Positions 6,935-15,606 of a stretch of 64,000 bases of DNA are shown here, piece after piece. Source of the DNA: Sphingobium sp. EP60837 (GTDB lineage Bacteria > Pseudomonadota > Alphaproteobacteria > Sphingomonadales > Sphingomonadaceae); NCBI RefSeq assembly GCF_001658005.1, contig NZ_CP015988.1:205216-269215 (forward strand), read 5' to 3'. A model generated the notes under the pieces. That model worked only from the letters and a program-made list of their open reading frames with translations. It ran no database searches and was not told the DNA's origin. The first letter of the stretch is position 1. The number at the start of each line of letters is the position of its first letter. The translations under genes and the position numbers were made by a program.

Positions 6935-7918
6935 GTGGCCGTTCAATCATTTTCCGACGAGCAAGCAAGGGTCATCGTCAATCTTGAGCAGGCCTACCAG
7001 GTCTGGATGGAGACCCTTCGCACCCTCAATGATATGCCCTACAATATGCGTATCAAAGAGGTGTCCGGCCGGGAATATCTCTACGAAGTGACCGACCGAC
7101 TGGGAAGCATGAAAAGCAGAGGCCCAGTGGATGCGGAAAAACAAGCCGAATTCGATGAGTACAAGGCCGCCAAGGCCGAATTGAAAACGCGACTGACACG
7201 GAGCAAGGCCACCCTCAAAGAGCAAGGCAGCCTCTATCGCGCCTTGCGCCTCCCCATGCTCCCGACGGAAGCGGGCAAAATCTTGCGCCAGGCAGATCGC
7301 ATGCGCTTTCTCGGCGCCCAAGCGATGGTGGTAGGCACCAATGCGCTGACTGCCTATGCACTTGAAGCGAACGGGTTCATACGCGATGCGCCGGACGCAA
7401 CGATCGACTTTGATCTCGCACTTACCGCAACGGATGCTGATGAAGATCGGCCTACATTGTGGAAGATATTGAAGGAGGTCGATATGACCTATGCGGTCAA
7501 TGCCGAACGGCCCTTCCAAGCTCGCAACGCCAGCGCTTATGAAATTGAAATACTGTCCGCTCCAAGTCGGATCGGCGGGCAAATTGCGCGCGACAAGCCT
7601 CGACCTGTGCCACTTCCCGAGCAGGAATGGCTGCTAAATGGTCGGCCCGTGGATCGGGTGGTCGGCGTGCGCGATGGCGAGGCGGCGCGCATTGTGGCGC
7701 CTGATCCACGATGGTTCGCTCTCCAAAAGTTGTGGATGGCAGAAAAACCGGAGCGCAGTCCGCAGAAAAGGCCCAAGGATCGCCAGCAAGGCATCGCGCT
7801 ACTGAACGCCGTTTGGCAAACAATGCCGCACTACGCGCTGGACGCCGCCTTCTATGAAGAATTGCCCGACGAATTGAAACCTCACTTCATTCAATGGGAT
7901 GATCAAAAGCAACGGTGA
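6935..7918 (+). CDS. nucleotidyltransferase-fold protein (GSU2403-like, NTP_transf_8 family)
   Basis: A 327-residue protein. Residues around 125-155 contain the MVVGTNALTAYALEANG segment and a following TIDFDLALTATD, which match the GSU2403-like nucleotidyltransferase family (PF12281). In this family the DxD-type pair after the GTNAL helix is the presumed catalytic site. An N-terminal helical region of about 120 residues precedes it. Members are often found on mobile elements and have been suggested to act in toxin-antitoxin-like pairs, but the substrate is unknown. The start is a GTG only 3 bp after the inverted repeat, with no clear SD. Confidence 0.75.
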   Translation: MAVQSFSDEQARVIVNLEQAYQVWMETLRTLNDMPYNMRIKEVSGREYLYEVTDRLGSMKSRGPVDAEKQAEFDEYKAAKAELKTRLTRSKATLKEQGSLYRALRLPMLPTEAGKILRQADRMRFLGAQAMVVGTNALTAYALEANGFIRDAPDATIDFDLALTATDADEDRPTLWKILKEVDMTYAVNAERPFQARNASAYEIEILSAPSRIGGQIARDKPRPVPLPEQEWLLNGRPVDRVVGVRDGEAARIVAPDPRWFALQKLWMAEKPERSPQKRPKDRQQGIALLNAVWQTMPHYALDAAFYEELPDELKPHFIQWDDQKQR

Positions 7919-7982
7919 AATCCGCATGGGCACGATGATGGAGAGCCCGACTACAACTGAATTCGGCCTGCCAAAATCTGCG

Positions 7983-8130
7983 AGCGGGCAGCACGTGCGG
8001 ACGGTGCAAGTGTCAATTCTTCAGGCTAGCCGACCTTCCGACACACAGGGAGAAGCATCATGCATGGATAGTGACGTTGGGCGCGGTGATCGCGACGATC
8101 GATAGCACGCCCACGCTCCCGCGGGACGAT
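7983..8130 (+). pseudogene. decayed composite copy of trxC and lytic transglycosylase segments
   Basis: 7983-8035 resembles the zinc-ribbon segment of trxC at 9439-9493 (sharing, for example, ACGTGCGGxCGGTGCAAG and GGCxAGCCGA). 8045-8130 resembles the start of the lytic transglycosylase gene at 9970-10050 (sharing AGGGAGA, CATCATGCA and TAGCACGCCCACGCTC). The two matches are joined although their sources lie about 480 bp apart. The reading frames are broken. It looks like a leftover of a duplicated and internally deleted trxC-LT segment. Confidence 0.6.
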
Positions 8131-8161
8131 GAGGCTCGCGCTGGGGGGCGAATGAGTCTGC

Positions 8162-8629
8162 TTAGTGCGAGGCCTCAAGCAGCGTAGCATGTTTAGTGTT
8201 CAGACTGTCACGTAGCGGATTAACGACCGTGGGCCCTCGCGTCACGAAACCGTCTTGCATGTCTTTGGAAAGCAGCAACGTGCAACCTGCGTCGGCTGCC
8301 GCAGTGAGGATCAATGCATCCCAGAACTGCAACTTATGGTCCACCACTAGATCCGCGGCAGCAACTATGGTCTTGGGTTCTGAAACCGAACTGCCAAAAG
8401 CTTGAGCAAACTCGATCAGCACCGCCCGCGCCTCTTCCGCACTCGCGCCACCCCGGCGCAGCACGACGAACAGTTCGCCAAGCGTCTGCGCTGGAGCAAT
8501 AAGGCTTACCCCACTACTAAGCCGCGCGATGAGATTTCTAATCTGGTCGATTTTCGCGTCGTCGCGAGCGTCACGACTGACCCCTGCGAGATAGGCCAAG
8601 ATATTGGTGTCGAGGGCAACGCGCGTCAT
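8162..8629 (-). CDS. PIN-domain ribonuclease toxin (VapC-like)
   Basis: A 155-residue PIN-domain protein with the acidic residues that bind the metal: Asp7 in LDTNIL, Glu52 in TLGELF, Asp104 in FWDALIL and an Asp at about 123. VapC-type toxins cleave tRNA or rRNA and are held inactive by the cognate antitoxin. Its ATG overlaps the stop of the upstream antitoxin gene by 4 bp (ATGA), the classic order antitoxin then toxin. The gene appears intact. Confidence 0.88.
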   Translation of the reverse strand: MTRVALDTNILAYLAGVSRDARDDAKIDQIRNLIARLSSGVSLIAPAQTLGELFVVLRRGGASAEEARAVLIEFAQAFGSSVSEPKTIVAAADLVVDHKLQFWDALILTAAADAGCTLLLSKDMQDGFVTRGPTVVNPLRDSLNTKHATLLEASH

Positions 8630-8856
8630 TCGTAAAGATCGTCACGCGACCAGTTTCCTGCATGCCGCACGGGCAAGGCAGCCACAAATTTCAGTAGATG
8701 CTGTATCGATCGTTGCTCGCGGGCACGGTCGACGGGCAGCACCCTTGCCACGGCGCGGCCGCGCGACATGACAGTAAAGCTCCCGCCCTCTGCAACTTCG
8801 CGTAAGAGTTCCGAGAAACGCTGATTGGCGTCACTAGCGCTGATTGCTCGTTCCAT
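8626..8856 (-). CDS. Phd/YefM-type antitoxin
   Basis: A 76-residue protein whose first 50 residues match the Phd/YefM fold (SASDANQRFSELLREVAEGGSFTVMSRGRAVARVLP). Such proteins bind their own promoter as dimers and use the C-terminal tail to wrap the toxin. It is immediately upstream of, and overlaps, the PIN toxin gene. Confidence 0.88.
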   Translation of the reverse strand: MERAISASDANQRFSELLREVAEGGSFTVMSRGRAVARVLPVDRAREQRSIQHLLKFVAALPVRHAGNWSRDDLYE

Positions 8857-9013
8857 GCCACCAATCTAGTGACATAACACTAAATCTGGCAAGGTGGGGC
8901 GGGCAGCGCATGCACCGCCTACACACCGGGGGCTTGGGCCCCTTAGGCTGGAATGGAACGGGGGACCCAACATGATCGTCATCCGTTACACCAGCAGCTT
9001 TGGGAGAGAGACC

Positions 9014-9310
9014 ATGAACCGCACATCCACTTTCATGACTGCGTTCGCGATCAGCTTGGCGCTGTCAGCCTGCGGCGGAAAAGGAGACGACAAGCTGGGT
9101 GAACAGGCACAGGAAGCGATGGAAAACAAAGCGGACAAAATGGACGCGATGGCTGACAATATGAGCGGCACCGCTGAAGACATGATGGAGGCCAAGGCCG
9201 ACGCAACGAGAGAAGCCGGCGAGGCCAAGGAAGAAGCAATCGACAGGTCTGACGTCAATGCCGACGCGCTGTCCCCCGCGCAGCGAGCTGAAATCGTCAA
9301 CGGGAATTGA
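9014..9310 (+). CDS. small lipoprotein with helical repeats
   Basis: A 98-residue protein with a lipoprotein signal (MNRTSTFMTAFAISLALSAC) and a Cys at the lipobox followed by GGKG. The mature part is highly charged and rich in Ala, Lys, Glu, Asp and Met, expected to form one long amphipathic helix. The ATG at 9014 has GGGAGAGAG upstream and gives a proper signal peptide, so it is preferred to the earlier start at 8894. The function is unknown. Confidence 0.75.
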   Translation: MNRTSTFMTAFAISLALSACGGKGDDKLGEQAQEAMENKADKMDAMADNMSGTAEDMMEAKADATREAGEAKEEAIDRSDVNADALSPAQRAEIVNGN

Positions 9311-9362
9311 TGGTCCACTCAGGCGGCTGCGCCAGCACCATTAGGAGTAAAAGCCTGTCTTC

Positions 9363-9821
9363 ATGAGCGACGACAAGAGCCTGATCATCATTTGCCCGCA
9401 ATGCAGCACCGCGAACCGCGTTCCGGCTCACAGGCTTCAGGCGGGCGGGACGTGCGGGCGGTGCAAGCGGCCACTTTTCGCAGGCGAGCCGATAACGCTC
9501 ACCGCATCGAATTTCGATGCGCATGCAAGTCGCAGCGGCATACCCCTGCTTGTCGATTTCTGGGCCTCTTGGTGTGGACCTTGCCGTCAGATGGCGCCTG
9601 CCTTCGCAGCGGCGGTGCGCCAGCTAGAACCCTTCATGCGCTTGGGTAAGCTCGACACCGAAGCAGAGCAGGCAATCGCGGGACGCTATGGGATCCGCTC
9701 GATACCCACGATGATCCTGTTTTCAAACGGGCGGGAAGTTGCCAGGCAATCAGGCGCAATGCCGCAGCAGGCGATAGTCGCCTGGGCCAGGTCCCAATCC
9801 ATGGGAGGCATGCCGCGCTGA
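9363..9821 (+). CDS. trxC: thioredoxin 2 with N-terminal zinc ribbon
   Basis: A 152-residue protein with an N-terminal zinc ribbon (Cys11-x2-Cys14 and Cys31-x2-Cys34) followed by a thioredoxin fold with the redox motif WCGPC (Cys71, Cys74) and the cis-Pro in RSIPTM. This is the TrxC/Trx2 architecture. It reduces disulfides in the cytoplasm and is typically induced by oxidative stress. It is followed by a short GC-rich hairpin. Confidence 0.92.
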   Translation: MSDDKSLIIICPQCSTANRVPAHRLQAGGTCGRCKRPLFAGEPITLTASNFDAHASRSGIPLLVDFWASWCGPCRQMAPAFAAAVRQLEPFMRLGKLDTEAEQAIAGRYGIRSIPTMILFSNGREVARQSGAMPQQAIVAWARSQSMGGMPR

Positions 9822-9832
9822 GGCATAGATTT

Positions 9833-9850
9833 GGCGGGCATAAGCCCGCC
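9833..9850 (+). terminator. possible terminator after trxC
   Basis: GGCGGGC at 9833-9839 pairs perfectly with GCCCGCC at 9844-9850 with an ATAA loop, 11 bp after the trxC stop. The T tract is poor, so it may act weakly or with Rho. Confidence 0.45.
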
Positions 9851-9983
9851 GATGTATTATCGACCAGCAGCACAGATCGGTCCGGTTATAGCGCGGACGC
9901 CCCCCCTCCCCCGCGAACAAGCGTGCAGTTGACAAGCTCCTTCTCCTGTTCTCGGCTTCTAGCTGAACGCAGGGAGACACATC

Positions 9984-10886
9984 ATGCAACGGATAATGGC
10001 CGTGAGCGCCGCGATCGCGGCAATCGCTAGCACGCCCACGCTCGCGCAAGACAGTTCGGCGCGCACAGTGCAGCTGATTGATCTGACGGGCAGCGCGCCA
10101 AACGCCGCTGAGCAGCCAAGCTCGGCTGCACAGGCTGAAAGCCCGCACCGCGCCACGGCCGAGCCCAAAATCGCGTCCAGTGCTACGGCATTCCGCGTTC
10201 ATGACCTCAGCCGCCGTTGGGTAGAGTTCCAGATGGCGAGCAGCCTTGCTGAACCTCAAAAGCCACCTTTGCCGGCTGAGTTTGCCGTCTCTATGACGGA
10301 CGGTCTCGTCATCCCTGCCTGGATGCGCGGTGGTCCTCCCCTCCCCTCAGCCATTTTGCCAAGCTACACCCCCGGCTGTAACCCGCTGGGCTACCGGCCG
10401 ACCGGCTTTCTCACTCCCGACGCAGAAGGCAGACGCCAGAGCTATTTTGCGCTCATGAGCAGGATCGCCTGCGAACATGGCCTTCCAATCGGCCTCTTCG
10501 ACGCCATGATCATCCAGGAGAGCCGCTACAATCCCTTCGCTCTTTCCCCCAAACGCGCCTTTGGCCTCGCGCAACTTATGCCGGGTACCGCCGCAATGCT
10601 GGGCGTCAATCGCTTCGACCTGGTCGATAATCTCCGCGGCGGCGCCAGATATTTGCGCAGTCACCTCGACCAGTTCGGCCGTTATGATCTCGCTCTAGCC
10701 GCCTATAATGCAGGTCCAGGGAAGGTCCGGAATGGCCGGGTGCCCCCATTTCCCGAAACACGCCGCTATGTCGCTAACATCCTTGATTTCTGGCAGCGGC
10801 TGAGCGGACCAGTCCAGGCGCAGCCTATATTGTTGCGCAGTTCAGGAGCGAGAGTCAGCCGTATCACTGCGGTATCAACCTTCTGA
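9984..10886 (+). CDS. lytic transglycosylase (SLT family, conjugation-associated)
   Basis: A 300-residue exported protein: the signal peptide is about 21 residues, ending STPTLA before QDS. The catalytic domain lies at about residues 150-265, with Glu179 in IIQESRYNPFALSPKRAFGLAQLMPGTA and the AAYNAGPG motif. It cleaves peptidoglycan glycan strands. A VirB1-like enzyme next to the transfer operon would open the cell wall for assembly of the T4SS. It precedes the tra promoter region by about 1.4 kb on the same strand. Confidence 0.88.
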   Translation: MQRIMAVSAAIAAIASTPTLAQDSSARTVQLIDLTGSAPNAAEQPSSAAQAESPHRATAEPKIASSATAFRVHDLSRRWVEFQMASSLAEPQKPPLPAEFAVSMTDGLVIPAWMRGGPPLPSAILPSYTPGCNPLGYRPTGFLTPDAEGRRQSYFALMSRIACEHGLPIGLFDAMIIQESRYNPFALSPKRAFGLAQLMPGTAAMLGVNRFDLVDNLRGGARYLRSHLDQFGRYDLALAAYNAGPGKVRNGRVPPFPETRRYVANILDFWQRLSGPVQAQPILLRSSGARVSRITAVSTF

Positions 10887-10894
10887 AACCGGCG

Positions 10895-11392
10895 TTAGTT
10901 TTCCTCGAGCGCAAATTCATCGCGGACGCGGCGGCGCCGTTCGAGCTCGGCGAGCACCCGCTTGATCAGCAGTTCGGCCAATGGCCGCGACCATTCCCTT
11001 CGGAACTCCACGCCTTCCAGCTCGGGCGTATTCAGCATAATCTCCGGGAACGTCGCGTTGAACTCCATCAGAAACACGTAGAAGGCGTCAAAGCTCTTAT
11101 CGTGCGTTATGTCTGCGGTTTCCCGCTTCTTGGCGCCAGCCCACGCATGGATCAATTCAAAACCCAAGGCGCGCAGGATGCCGATAAATTCCGGCAGCTG
11201 CATGATGACGCGCTTCGCCGGCTGCCGATGCAGGATGATGCCAAGACGGCTTTTTGAAATTTGGGAGCGGATCGCAAGATCGCGGAGCGTCATTTTCCGG
11301 TCGTCCAGCATGCCGTGAATCACTGGAATGTAGCGGTTCATTTCGGCGAGAACCGCAGAATGTTGGCCCTCATCCCGTACATTAGCGTCCAT
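10895..11392 (-). CDS. XRE-like helix-turn-helix regulator
   Basis: A 165-residue protein from the ATG at 11392, which has an AGGGG site; a longer in-frame start exists at 11428. Residues about 20-60 (MTLRDLAIRSQISKSRLGIILHRQ) match a Cro/XRE-type helix-turn-helix. The C-terminal half is helical with a basic ELERRRRVRDEF tail. Lying divergent to the tra operon and beside a second small gene, it is a good candidate transfer regulator; that is inferred from position only. Confidence 0.65.
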   Translation of the reverse strand: MDANVRDEGQHSAVLAEMNRYIPVIHGMLDDRKMTLRDLAIRSQISKSRLGIILHRQPAKRVIMQLPEFIGILRALGFELIHAWAGAKKRETADITHDKSFDAFYVFLMEFNATFPEIMLNTPELEGVEFRREWSRPLAELLIKRVLAELERRRRVRDEFALEEN

Positions 11393-11508
11393 CACTTGCC
11401 CCTGTTGCGAACTGATCGCAACTCGCAAAGCATATCATTGGGCGCGTGGCAAGACCCCATTTCTGCAATAAGCTGTTGATTCTAGGTCAATATGAAGTTG
11501 ATTTGACG

Positions 11509-11907
11509 TCACTTATTGGTTTCCATCGCGTCAACCAAAGACACTGCGGCGTGTTCAATTACATAGTCGATCAGCATCACTGTGACGGCTTGGGCGTCGC
11601 TGATATCCTGGCCCAGATGCGCGGCGATGATCGTCTTGTGCCGCTGAAATGTTTCGTGATCCGCCTCCGTCAGATCGAGCCGCACCGGCAAGGTTGCATC
11701 ACCACTGGCGACGACGAGATAATCCCTGAGGTCAGTTGCCGAAGTCTGGGTGATCGCGCGGTTATGATTATGAAGCCGATCAGTGATGATGGAGCTGACC
11801 GCATCCTCCTTTTTAGTTTCCGCCGAGAAGAGCTTGAAGCTGGCGATGGCCAGTCCATGAAGGGGAACTGAGATCTCGAACTTCAACGCGACTTTACCCG
11901 ATGTCAT
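11509..11907 (-). CDS. hypothetical protein next to the tra promoter
   Basis: A 132-residue protein of unknown family. It has a short N-terminal beta-rich part, a middle basic stretch and a C-terminal helical part (TEADHETFQRHKTIIAAHLGQDISDAQAVTVMLIDYVIEHAAV) that resembles small ribbon-helix-helix or plasmid mobilisation proteins in composition. It is transcribed away from traA, and the inverted repeats at 12047-12096 lie between them. Confidence 0.5.
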   Translation of the reverse strand: MTSGKVALKFEISVPLHGLAIASFKLFSAETKKEDAVSSIITDRLHNHNRAITQTSATDLRDYLVVASGDATLPVRLDLTEADHETFQRHKTIIAAHLGQDISDAQAVTVMLIDYVIEHAAVSLVDAMETNK

Positions 11908-12046
11908 TCTCAGTCCCTACATCCGTGAGTGATATTATAGTCTATTGTTTCAGCACCGTGCGAGCATGTGTCTCCGGGCCGATTCGGCAAGGCATTACAT
12001 CGCATTGCACAACTTTGATATTCGGTCCCGAATGTTCGGACAAGCC

Positions 12047-12096
12047 GTCCCGGTGGCCGGGACATACGTTTTAACCTCCGGGACAAGCTGTCCCGG
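12047..12096. promoter_or_regulatory. two CCGGGAC-type inverted repeats in the divergent tra promoter region
   Basis: GTCCCGG (12047-12053) faces CCGGGAC (12057-12063) across a TGG spacer. CCGGGACA (12078-12085) faces TGTCCCGG (12089-12096) across AGC. The two palindromes have the same half-site and their centres are 32 bp apart, about three helical turns. They sit between a divergent regulator pair and traA, so they are likely operators for the transfer regulator, or part of a relaxosome or IHF-type site. Confidence 0.65.
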
Positions 12097-12251
12097 CTCC
12101 AAGGACGCATGACGACTTAAGGCCGCCCGAACAGAGTTTTTTTCTCGGCCCTACATCTATCGGGTCGGCTTTCCCTTGGCGAATGAAATCCGACCGCCGC
12201 AATCTCCTTCTCGGCACGAATGATGTGCCGTCCTTCAATAAGGAATTGCTC

Positions 12252-12572
12252 ATGCAGTCTCTCAAGAAAATCGCTCAAAGGGGCGAAGTCGCAGCGCTTG
12301 GCGTGGCCACCTGCGCTATTGGCATTGCAGCCATGGCCTCTCCTGCCCTTGCCGGCGCTGACGCCACCTTCGACACCGCGCTCAATCAGTTCACCGGCTT
12401 TTTGGAAGGCTCGGGCGGCAAGATCATCACCGTCCTGTCTTTGGCGGGCGGCATCGTTGGCTTGGCCAGCGGCCGCTTCAGCCTTGCCCAGGTCGCCATC
12501 CCCGTGGGCGTCGGCGTGGGTGCCGGAACCGGGATTCCGATCGTCACCTCGACCGTGACCGCAACAATCTAA
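12252..12572 (+). CDS. traA: conjugative pilin TraA
   Basis: A 106-residue prepilin. The N-terminal leader ends in ASPALA before GADATF, followed by two hydrophobic segments separated by a short Lys/Gly turn, as in F-type pilins. The ATG at 12252 has an AAGGAA site, and the upstream in-frame start at 12183 would add a hydrophilic extension without SD. It is the first gene of the transfer operon and encodes the subunit of the conjugative pilus. There is sequence drift from F, but order and length fit. Confidence 0.82.
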   Translation: MQSLKKIAQRGEVAALGVATCAIGIAAMASPALAGADATFDTALNQFTGFLEGSGGKIITVLSLAGGIVGLASGRFSLAQVAIPVGVGVGAGTGIPIVTSTVTATI

Positions 12573-12631
12573 GGCGCTTTGGCAGGACCGGGATTAGCAG
12601 CACCGGCACTGCCATTTTGGGGGGTGGTGTT

Positions 12632-12922
12632 ATGGCCCAGGGCAAATATGTCATACCTTCTCATCTAGACGATCCTGAACTGATCGGATTGTGGACACTG
12701 GATGAGTTCCTGGCGATGGTGGCCCCGTTCATCTGGGGGATCCTGTCTCAGCACATCATCATCGGCATAGCGTCTGGCGGCGCTGCATGGTGGGGATTTC
12801 GAAAGGCTAAGGCAGGCCGCACCGCCTCATGGCTTTTGCACTGGGCCTATTGGCATCTTCCGGCCGGGCTTACTGGCCTTAGAGCCACACCACCTTCCTA
12901 CCTCCGCCTGATGGCAGGGTGA
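12632..12922 (+). CDS. traL: T4SS pilus assembly protein TraL
   Basis: A 96-residue inner-membrane protein matching the F-type TraL family: an N-terminal IPSHLDDPELIGLWTLDEF motif and hydrophobic segments at about 30-55. TraL is the VirB3-like component and works with the TraC ATPase. The ATG at 12632 follows a G-rich SD. Confidence 0.92.
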   Translation: MAQGKYVIPSHLDDPELIGLWTLDEFLAMVAPFIWGILSQHIIIGIASGGAAWWGFRKAKAGRTASWLLHWAYWHLPAGLTGLRATPPSYLRLMAG

Positions 12923-12923
12923 T

Positions 12924-13487
12924 ATGGACCTCTCATTCCAACATTCCCAAGGGCAGCGCATCCTGCGCCAGCGCAACATCCTGGCAGCAACCAGCCTCGC
13001 TCTGGGCGGTCTCGCCCTCGTGATGGTGTTCATCAGCATGTCACGCGACCGCGAAATCGTTCTGCAACCTGTACTAAGCTCTCCAGTGACGGTGAGCAGC
13101 GCCGGTGTCAGCCGCGACTATCTTGAGATGATCACGCGCGATGTCGTGGTGCTCACGCTGGATCGCAGCCCGCAAAATCTCGACTATTGGATGAATGCAG
13201 TGCTCGATATCACAGCGCCGCGCGTCCACGGCAAGATCAAGGCCGATCTCCTCAAAATCGTGGAGGAACAGCGCGGGTCCTCGATCGCGCAGTTCTTCAC
13301 AATCCAGTCGATGAAGCTCGATCCCTCCGGCCTTCACTCGGAGGTGAGCGGCGATCTCACCACAATCGTCGGCAGCAAGGTCGTGTCCAAGCAGCCGCGC
13401 ACGTTCCGCTACGACTGGGAATATTCAGGCCTGAGCTTGAAGCTGATCGGCTTCGGCGTCGTGGAAAAAGAAGAAGCCAAGAATTGA
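12924..13487 (+). CDS. traE: T4SS inner-membrane protein TraE
   Basis: A 187-residue protein matching TraE (VirB5/TrbJ-independent F family): one N-terminal transmembrane segment (about 24-42) and a periplasmic domain containing SRDYLEMITRDVV. Length equals F TraE (188 aa). It follows traL by 1 bp. TraE is needed for pilus assembly. Confidence 0.93.
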   Translation: MDLSFQHSQGQRILRQRNILAATSLALGGLALVMVFISMSRDREIVLQPVLSSPVTVSSAGVSRDYLEMITRDVVVLTLDRSPQNLDYWMNAVLDITAPRVHGKIKADLLKIVEEQRGSSIAQFFTIQSMKLDPSGLHSEVSGDLTTIVGSKVVSKQPRTFRYDWEYSGLSLKLIGFGVVEKEEAKN

Positions 13488-14290
13488 TGATGTCCTATTT
13501 TGCCTTCGGCAGCGCCGCGACGGGCGCCGCCCTGCTGCCACGCCCATGCATCGGTCACCGGACGATCGGCGCGTCCTTGTTGCTGATCGCCGCTGCGCTG
13601 GCGGCGCCGTCCGCTTGGGCGGACCAAAATATCGTCGCCGCCGATAGTGCGCAGGTCGATTGCCAGGCTTCGGCCAAGGACCTGACCCGCATCAGCCTGG
13701 TGGAAGACGAATTCGCCAGCGTGTCCAAAATCTCGACCGGCAACAGCACGGATGATTTTTCGGTGGTCAATGAACCGGTGCGCGGCGACATTTATCTCTC
13801 GGTGCCCGACGGGTTCAAGCGGCCGATGCTCTCCTTTTTCGGCACCAGCAAGCGCGGCTATGTCTACAAATTCGCGTGCCGCATCGGGGGCGACGACGCC
13901 GTGCAGCTGTTCGTCTCCAATCCCGCCATCGCGCGCGAGAAGGCGGCCGAAGCGGCACCCGGCGACGGGGCCCCCGATCCCCAGGAAGCCGCCGTGCAGT
14001 TGATGCAGGCCATGTATGCCGGCGGCGCGACGGCCGGATATGACATGCTCCAGCGCTCGCTGCGGCCCGTCTATGTAGGCGACCTAAAGGTTCAGATGAT
14101 CGCGGAATATCGCGGCGCCGACCTTACCGGCAAGGTGCTACGCATCGAGAATAAGGGCGCAGCGCCCATTGAACTTAATGAAGCGACCGTCGCGCCAGCC
14201 AGCGCGCTCGCCGTTTCGATCGCCCAGCCCAAACTCGCTCCAGGCAAAGTCACGACCGCCTATCTCGTATCGCAAAATGGGAGGCCATGA
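13487..14290 (+). CDS. traK: T4SS secretin-like protein TraK
   Basis: A 267-residue exported protein. The signal peptide ends near APSAWA, followed by a TraK domain with repeated beta strands. In F, TraK forms the outer-membrane core ring with TraV and TraB (VirB9 analogue). Its first ATG shares the last base of the traE stop, and a second ATG follows at once. Confidence 0.9.
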   Translation: MMSYFAFGSAATGAALLPRPCIGHRTIGASLLLIAAALAAPSAWADQNIVAADSAQVDCQASAKDLTRISLVEDEFASVSKISTGNSTDDFSVVNEPVRGDIYLSVPDGFKRPMLSFFGTSKRGYVYKFACRIGGDDAVQLFVSNPAIAREKAAEAAPGDGAPDPQEAAVQLMQAMYAGGATAGYDMLQRSLRPVYVGDLKVQMIAEYRGADLTGKVLRIENKGAAPIELNEATVAPASALAVSIAQPKLAPGKVTTAYLVSQNGRP

Positions 14291-15606
14291 TGGCGCTTGC
14301 CAATCTCTTTTCGCGTAAAGCCACATCCACCATTCCGCCAAGCGAAGGCGTGTCCCCGGTCGCGGCCGATCTTCAAGCCAATGAGGATGTGCGGCGCAAG
14401 CAAATGACCCTGCTCGCCGGTGTTGCGGGCGTCGGCCTCATCGCAGCCTGCTTCTGGATCTTCAGCGACGACAAAAAGGCGGACGAGGTCGAAACCGGCA
14501 GCGTCACGGATGTCGATGTCTCCACCAAGGATCTCGTGAACCGCAACCTCTCCCAGCAAGAGTGGATGGCGATGTCGGAGAACCAGTTTCAAGCCCAGGA
14601 AAATCAGCTGAAGGCGGTTGGCGGCCAGCAAGAACGCATGGATGCGCTGACGGCGCAGGTGGAGGCATTGAAAGGGCAGAACCAGGCCATGCAGGCCGAC
14701 GGGCAGCGGGTGCTCTCTGCCTATCAGGCTGAGAATGACCAGCTGCGCCGTCAAGTCTCCCAAGCGCGGCCTGCGCCAGCAGCAGGGCCGACGGCCCTTT
14801 ATGGCCCTGGCGGTACGCAAGCCTATCAGCGGCCTGACGGGATCGAAGGCAAGGGCGCGCCCCTAGCGATCACCCGCGCCAATGAAGTGAAGATGGTTAG
14901 CTTCGCCGGTGGTGAGGGCGGGACGGCTTCCAAGGTCGAGAGGGGTAATACCGTCTATACTGACAGTCCCAACTATCTTCCGCCCAACAGCTTTGCGCGG
15001 GCGCGCGTGATCGTTGGCGTTGATGCCAGCGCCGGGGTCAACAGCCAGACCGATCCGCTGCCCGTAGTCCTGCGCGTCACGGGGCCCGCGCGCTCGGTCT
15101 TTGCCAACGGCAAGCTGCTCACGACCAAGATCGAGGGCTGCCTCGTCAATGGCGCGGCGCGCGGCGATCTCTCGAGCGAGAAGGTCTATGTGAAGCTCCA
15201 GAAGATGACCTGCCCACAGCCCGGCGGCCGCTACGCCGTCTCGGAAGTGAAGGGTTTCATCGCCTTTGCGGGCAAGACCGGCGTGCGCGGTCGCGTGGTG
15301 TCGCGCGAAGGATCGCTGGTCACCCAGGCATTCCTCGCCGGCATGATGGGCGGCTTTGGCCGGGGCTTCTCCGCCAACAGCAACAGCATCTTCCAGGGCA
15401 CCAACATCTCGACCGACGGCAAACGGCCTAAGCTTTCCACCGGCGATATTCTCGAAGGGGGCATTGGCGAGGGCGTCGCCCAGACCGGCGACATGGTGTC
15501 CAAATATCTGATCGAGCGCGCCGAACAATATCAGCCGGTGATCGAGATGCCGACCGGCATCGATGTCGAGATTGTCTTCCTGGAGGGTGTCTATGTCCGC
15601 AACTAA
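14287..15606 (+). CDS. traB: T4SS core protein TraB
   Basis: A 439-residue VirB10-like protein: a cytoplasmic N-terminus, one transmembrane helix (about 41-58), a coiled-coil stretch at about 95-150, and the C-terminal beta-barrel TrbI/VirB10 domain containing ARARVIVGVDASAGV and FLAGMMGGFGRG. It bridges inner and outer membranes. It overlaps traK by 4 bp. Confidence 0.94.
   Translation: MMALANLFSRKATSTIPPSEGVSPVAADLQANEDVRRKQMTLLAGVAGVGLIAACFWIFSDDKKADEVETGSVTDVDVSTKDLVNRNLSQQEWMAMSENQFQAQENQLKAVGGQQERMDALTAQVEALKGQNQAMQADGQRVLSAYQAENDQLRRQVSQARPAPAAGPTALYGPGGTQAYQRPDGIEGKGAPLAITRANEVKMVSFAGGEGGTASKVERGNTVYTDSPNYLPPNSFARARVIVGVDASAGVNSQTDPLPVVLRVTGPARSVFANGKLLTTKIEGCLVNGAARGDLSSEKVYVKLQKMTCPQPGGRYAVSEVKGFIAFAGKTGVRGRVVSREGSLVTQAFLAGMMGGFGRGFSANSNSIFQGTNISTDGKRPKLSTGDILEGGIGEGVAQTGDMVSKYLIERAEQYQPVIEMPTGIDVEIVFLEGVYVRN

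Noticed and set aside
7899..8105. Forward frame of 68 codons after the nucleotidyltransferase gene
   Set aside because: It runs through the decayed trxC/LT relic and has no protein-like composition.
11910..12250. oriT in the region before traA
   Set aside because: The palindromes fit operators and the relaxase gene is far away at the right edge; no nic-like motif of the MobF type could be recognised.
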